From JBLHHI01 sp047614125 (GTDB lineage: Bacteria; Bacteroidota; Bacteroidia; NS11-12g; UBA9320): a stretch of 14,374 nucleotides of DNA. The stretch covers positions 1-14,374 of the forward strand of contig JBLHHI010000088.1 in the NCBI GenBank assembly GCA_047614125.1, in the 5' to 3' direction. The notes beneath the pieces are model-generated. The model saw only the letters and a list, made by a program, of their open reading frames with translations, had not been told where the DNA came from and ran no database searches. A program made the translations under genes and the position numbers. This document shows positions 12,348-14,374 of this stretch, piece after piece (the first letter of the stretch is position 1; the number at the start of each line of letters is the position of its first letter).

Positions 12348-14374
12348 GTGAACGTAAATAGCTTTAAATATTACATTGTTTTCCTATTAATTGGCCTACA
12401 GGGAACTGCCTTTTGTCAACCTGACGAGGGGTGGCTAAAACGCAACTGGCACGACATGAATGCCCGTTTTAACGGCTTGTACCATGCTCGTACCTTAGTA
12501 AATGAATCCATCGCAGACCAGACCAAAAGCAACAAAGACAATTTTTCAACCATTATTAGTGTCTTCCCATACGGCAAGTCAGACCAAGCCTCTAGCTCGG
12601 CAACCAATATGGATGACGTTTACAAAAAAGCTTCAAAGGTTATTAAGAAGCACCCCAACAGCAAGTGGGTGGATAATGCTTGGTTTTTAATTGGTCAGAG
12701 CTATTTCTTTAGAGGTGAGCCCTTTACGGCCGTAGAAACGTTTCAATACGTGATTCAACAATATCCAAAAGGAGAACACCGATACGAAGCAAAACTGTGG
12801 ATATTGATGTCGTACCTGCAGCAAGAAAAGCACTACGATGCCGAATCCATCATGGGCTTGATCAAAGAAGACAAAGATTTTCCTAAACGTTTGGCCAAAG
12901 AAATGGCGGCTGTTTCTGCCGAGATTTACATCAAGCAACGTAAATATTCGCAGGCCATCGAGAAATTAGAATTGGCGCTGAGCATGACAAAGAGGCGGGA
13001 TGATAAATCGCGGTATAGCTTTATTTTGGGCCAACTTTTCATGGCAACCGGCCAGATGGAAAAAGCCAAAAAATACTATGTGACTACCATAAAGTTAAAT
13101 CCAGAGTATGAACTTGCTTTTCAATCAAACTTGGGATTGATTAAGGCCATTACCATGAGTGATGAGAAATCACTCAAATCTCCTCGTAAATATTTAAAAA
13201 AGATGTTGAAAGATGATAAAAACATCGACTACTTCGATCAGATTTATTACGAGTTGGCCAATCTTGAATTAAAGGATAAAAATACAGCTGATGCCATCAA
13301 CTATTACAAATTATCGGCGCAGACAAGCGTAAATAATAAAGATCAGAAAGCCAACAGCTATTTAGCCTTGGCCACCATATATTTCAACGCACGTCAGTAT
13401 GCGCCTGCTCAAAAATACTTCGATAGCACGGCGATGTTTATGAGCGAAACGCATCCTAACTACCAGACCATTAAAGGCACACAACTCGTTTTAACTGATT
13501 TAATCGACCAGTTGGTAACGATCGAAACGTTGGATAGCTTGTTGAAATTGGCCACGCTGCCAAAAGAACAAATCGATCAAATTGTTACCAAAAAAATGGC
13601 CGAAGAACAGGCTCGTATTGATAAGGCAAATGACGCAAAAGATGTGAATAATGGAAATGCCATGGCAGATCCTTTCAACACTCCCAACCGGATAAATACT
13701 GGAGGACAGAATGCGGGTTCTTGGTATTTCTACAACCAGAGTGTGGTAGGCAGAGGGGCCAATGATTTTAAACGCAAATGGGGAGATCGACCTTTAGTTG
13801 ATTATTGGCGCATTGGAAGCAAGATGCGAAATAATCTATCACAACCCCAAGACCCAGCCGTCGATTCAAAAGAAGATGCACCAGCCGTATCCTACAGCGA
13901 AACCACCGATAAGGAAAAACAAGCGATACTAAAAGAAGTAGCTCCAGAAAAAGTAAAATATTACGAACCCATACCGTTTAGTGAAGCGAGTAAGTCTGCC
14001 GCACGCCAAAAAATGGAGCGCGCTACCTTCGAAGCAGGTAAGATCTATTTGGAGGACTTAAAGGAGCCCAAAAAAGCCAAGAAGTATTTAGACGATTTAT
14101 TAAATAACTTTCCAGGAAGCCCAAATGAGGCTGAGGCAATTTTCTTACTGAACAAGATTGCCAAGGAATTGGGCAACAATTCGGATGCAGAAAAATACAG
14201 CAAACTACTGAACGAAAAGTACCCAGAAACTCCGTACAACCAGGTGTTGAACAATAAGGAGGTTGGTAGCGAAGTAAGTTCTGAAAATGTGATTTCGACG
14301 ATATACACGAGTGCATATAACGCATATAAGTCGGCCAATTACGCCCAGGCCAAGACCTTAATACAAGAAGCACA
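12348..14374 (+). CDS. SprE/PorW-like TPR protein of the type IX secretion system, 5' part
   Basis: An uninterrupted frame of 675 codons runs from GTG 12348 off the window end. The start is GTG because an in-frame stop lies at 12321 and no ATG precedes residue 37; it yields a signal peptide (YYIVFLLIGLQGTAFCQ). The protein continues GWLKRNWHDMNARFNGLY, then several TPR units (about residues 90-350 and again ~555-620, e.g. WFLIGQSYFFRGEPFTAVE). The central block SWYFYNQSVVGRG-DFKRKWGDRPLVDYW (from ~458) matches my memory of SprE/PorW proteins needed for type IX secretion and gliding. Those are usually lipoproteins; here the Cys before Q24 lacks a proper lipobox, so it may be cleaved by signal peptidase I. 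The family call is confident, the exact role less so. Confidence 0.85.
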   Translation, partial: MNVNSFKYYIVFLLIGLQGTAFCQPDEGWLKRNWHDMNARFNGLYHARTLVNESIADQTKSNKDNFSTIISVFPYGKSDQASSSATNMDDVYKKASKVIKKHPNSKWVDNAWFLIGQSYFFRGEPFTAVETFQYVIQQYPKGEHRYEAKLWILMSYLQQEKHYDAESIMGLIKEDKDFPKRLAKEMAAVSAEIYIKQRKYSQAIEKLELALSMTKRRDDKSRYSFILGQLFMATGQMEKAKKYYVTTIKLNPEYELAFQSNLGLIKAITMSDEKSLKSPRKYLKKMLKDDKNIDYFDQIYYELANLELKDKNTADAINYYKLSAQTSVNNKDQKANSYLALATIYFNARQYAPAQKYFDSTAMFMSETHPNYQTIKGTQLVLTDLIDQLVTIETLDSLLKLATLPKEQIDQIVTKKMAEEQARIDKANDAKDVNNGNAMADPFNTPNRINTGGQNAGSWYFYNQSVVGRGANDFKRKWGDRPLVDYWRIGSKMRNNLSQPQDPAVDSKEDAPAVSYSETTDKEKQAILKEVAPEKVKYYEPIPFSEASKSAARQKMERATFEAGKIYLEDLKEPKKAKKYLDDLLNNFPGSPNEAEAIFLLNKIAKELGNNSDAEKYSKLLNEKYPETPYNQVLNNKEVGSEVSSENVISTIYTSAYNAYKSANYAQAKTLIQEA

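Noticed and set aside
14023..14373. Minus-strand frames at 14023-14373, 12687-12938 and 12416-12607
   Set aside because: They lie antisense within the continuous sprE-like frame, which has clear TPR pattern and family motifs, and they have no recognisable features.

Overview
The window looks like a chromosomal segment of a member of the Bacteroidota. Three things support this. The F-type ATP synthase cluster has the order atpB-E-F-H-A-G and lacks atpD and atpC, which Bacteroidota usually keep elsewhere. A SprE/PorW-like TPR protein of the type IX secretion/gliding system is present. Promoters of the Bacteroidota form TTTG-N19/20-TAnnTTTG can be read, and Shine-Dalgarno signals are mostly weak or absent. 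The genus cannot be fixed from sequence alone.

Left part (1-2321): the 3' end of an acyl-CoA carboxylase carboxyltransferase subunit converges on an exported coiled-coil/beta-rich protein of unknown function. A 270-bp spacer between them holds a perfect 7-bp tandem repeat and hairpins. A small acidic 76-aa protein follows.

Middle (2322-4199): an accessory-looking segment carries two unknown membrane-associated genes and a small ORF or gene remnant, and is visibly AT-richer than the operon beside it. It is bracketed by two direct copies of the 3' end of atpG plus its terminator. The copy next to the operon is functional. The distal copy (2391-2514) is degenerate and carries an in-frame stop. 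This is the most striking structural observation in the window and suggests integration at, or duplication of, the atpG 3' end.

ATP synthase operon (minus strand, 9731 down to 4200): an AtpI-like membrane protein, then subunits a, c, b, delta, alpha and gamma. A promoter can be read just upstream of the AtpI-like gene, a terminator-like hairpin lies between atpE and atpF, and a strong terminator follows atpG.

Repeat island (9780-10733): about 1 kb without a credible gene separates atpZ from the rest of the operon. It contains two identical 67-bp palindromic elements, a 178-bp tandem duplication with a nested 49-bp duplication, a 6-bp tandem repeat and many hairpins.

Right part (10734-14374): a minus-strand operon of M23 peptidase, bactofilin and atpZ has its own promoter and is divergent from a large sprE/porW-like TPR gene that runs off the window end. 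The M23/bactofilin pair probably acts in cell-wall shaping and SprE in type IX secretion; atpZ serves the ATP synthase encoded just downstream.
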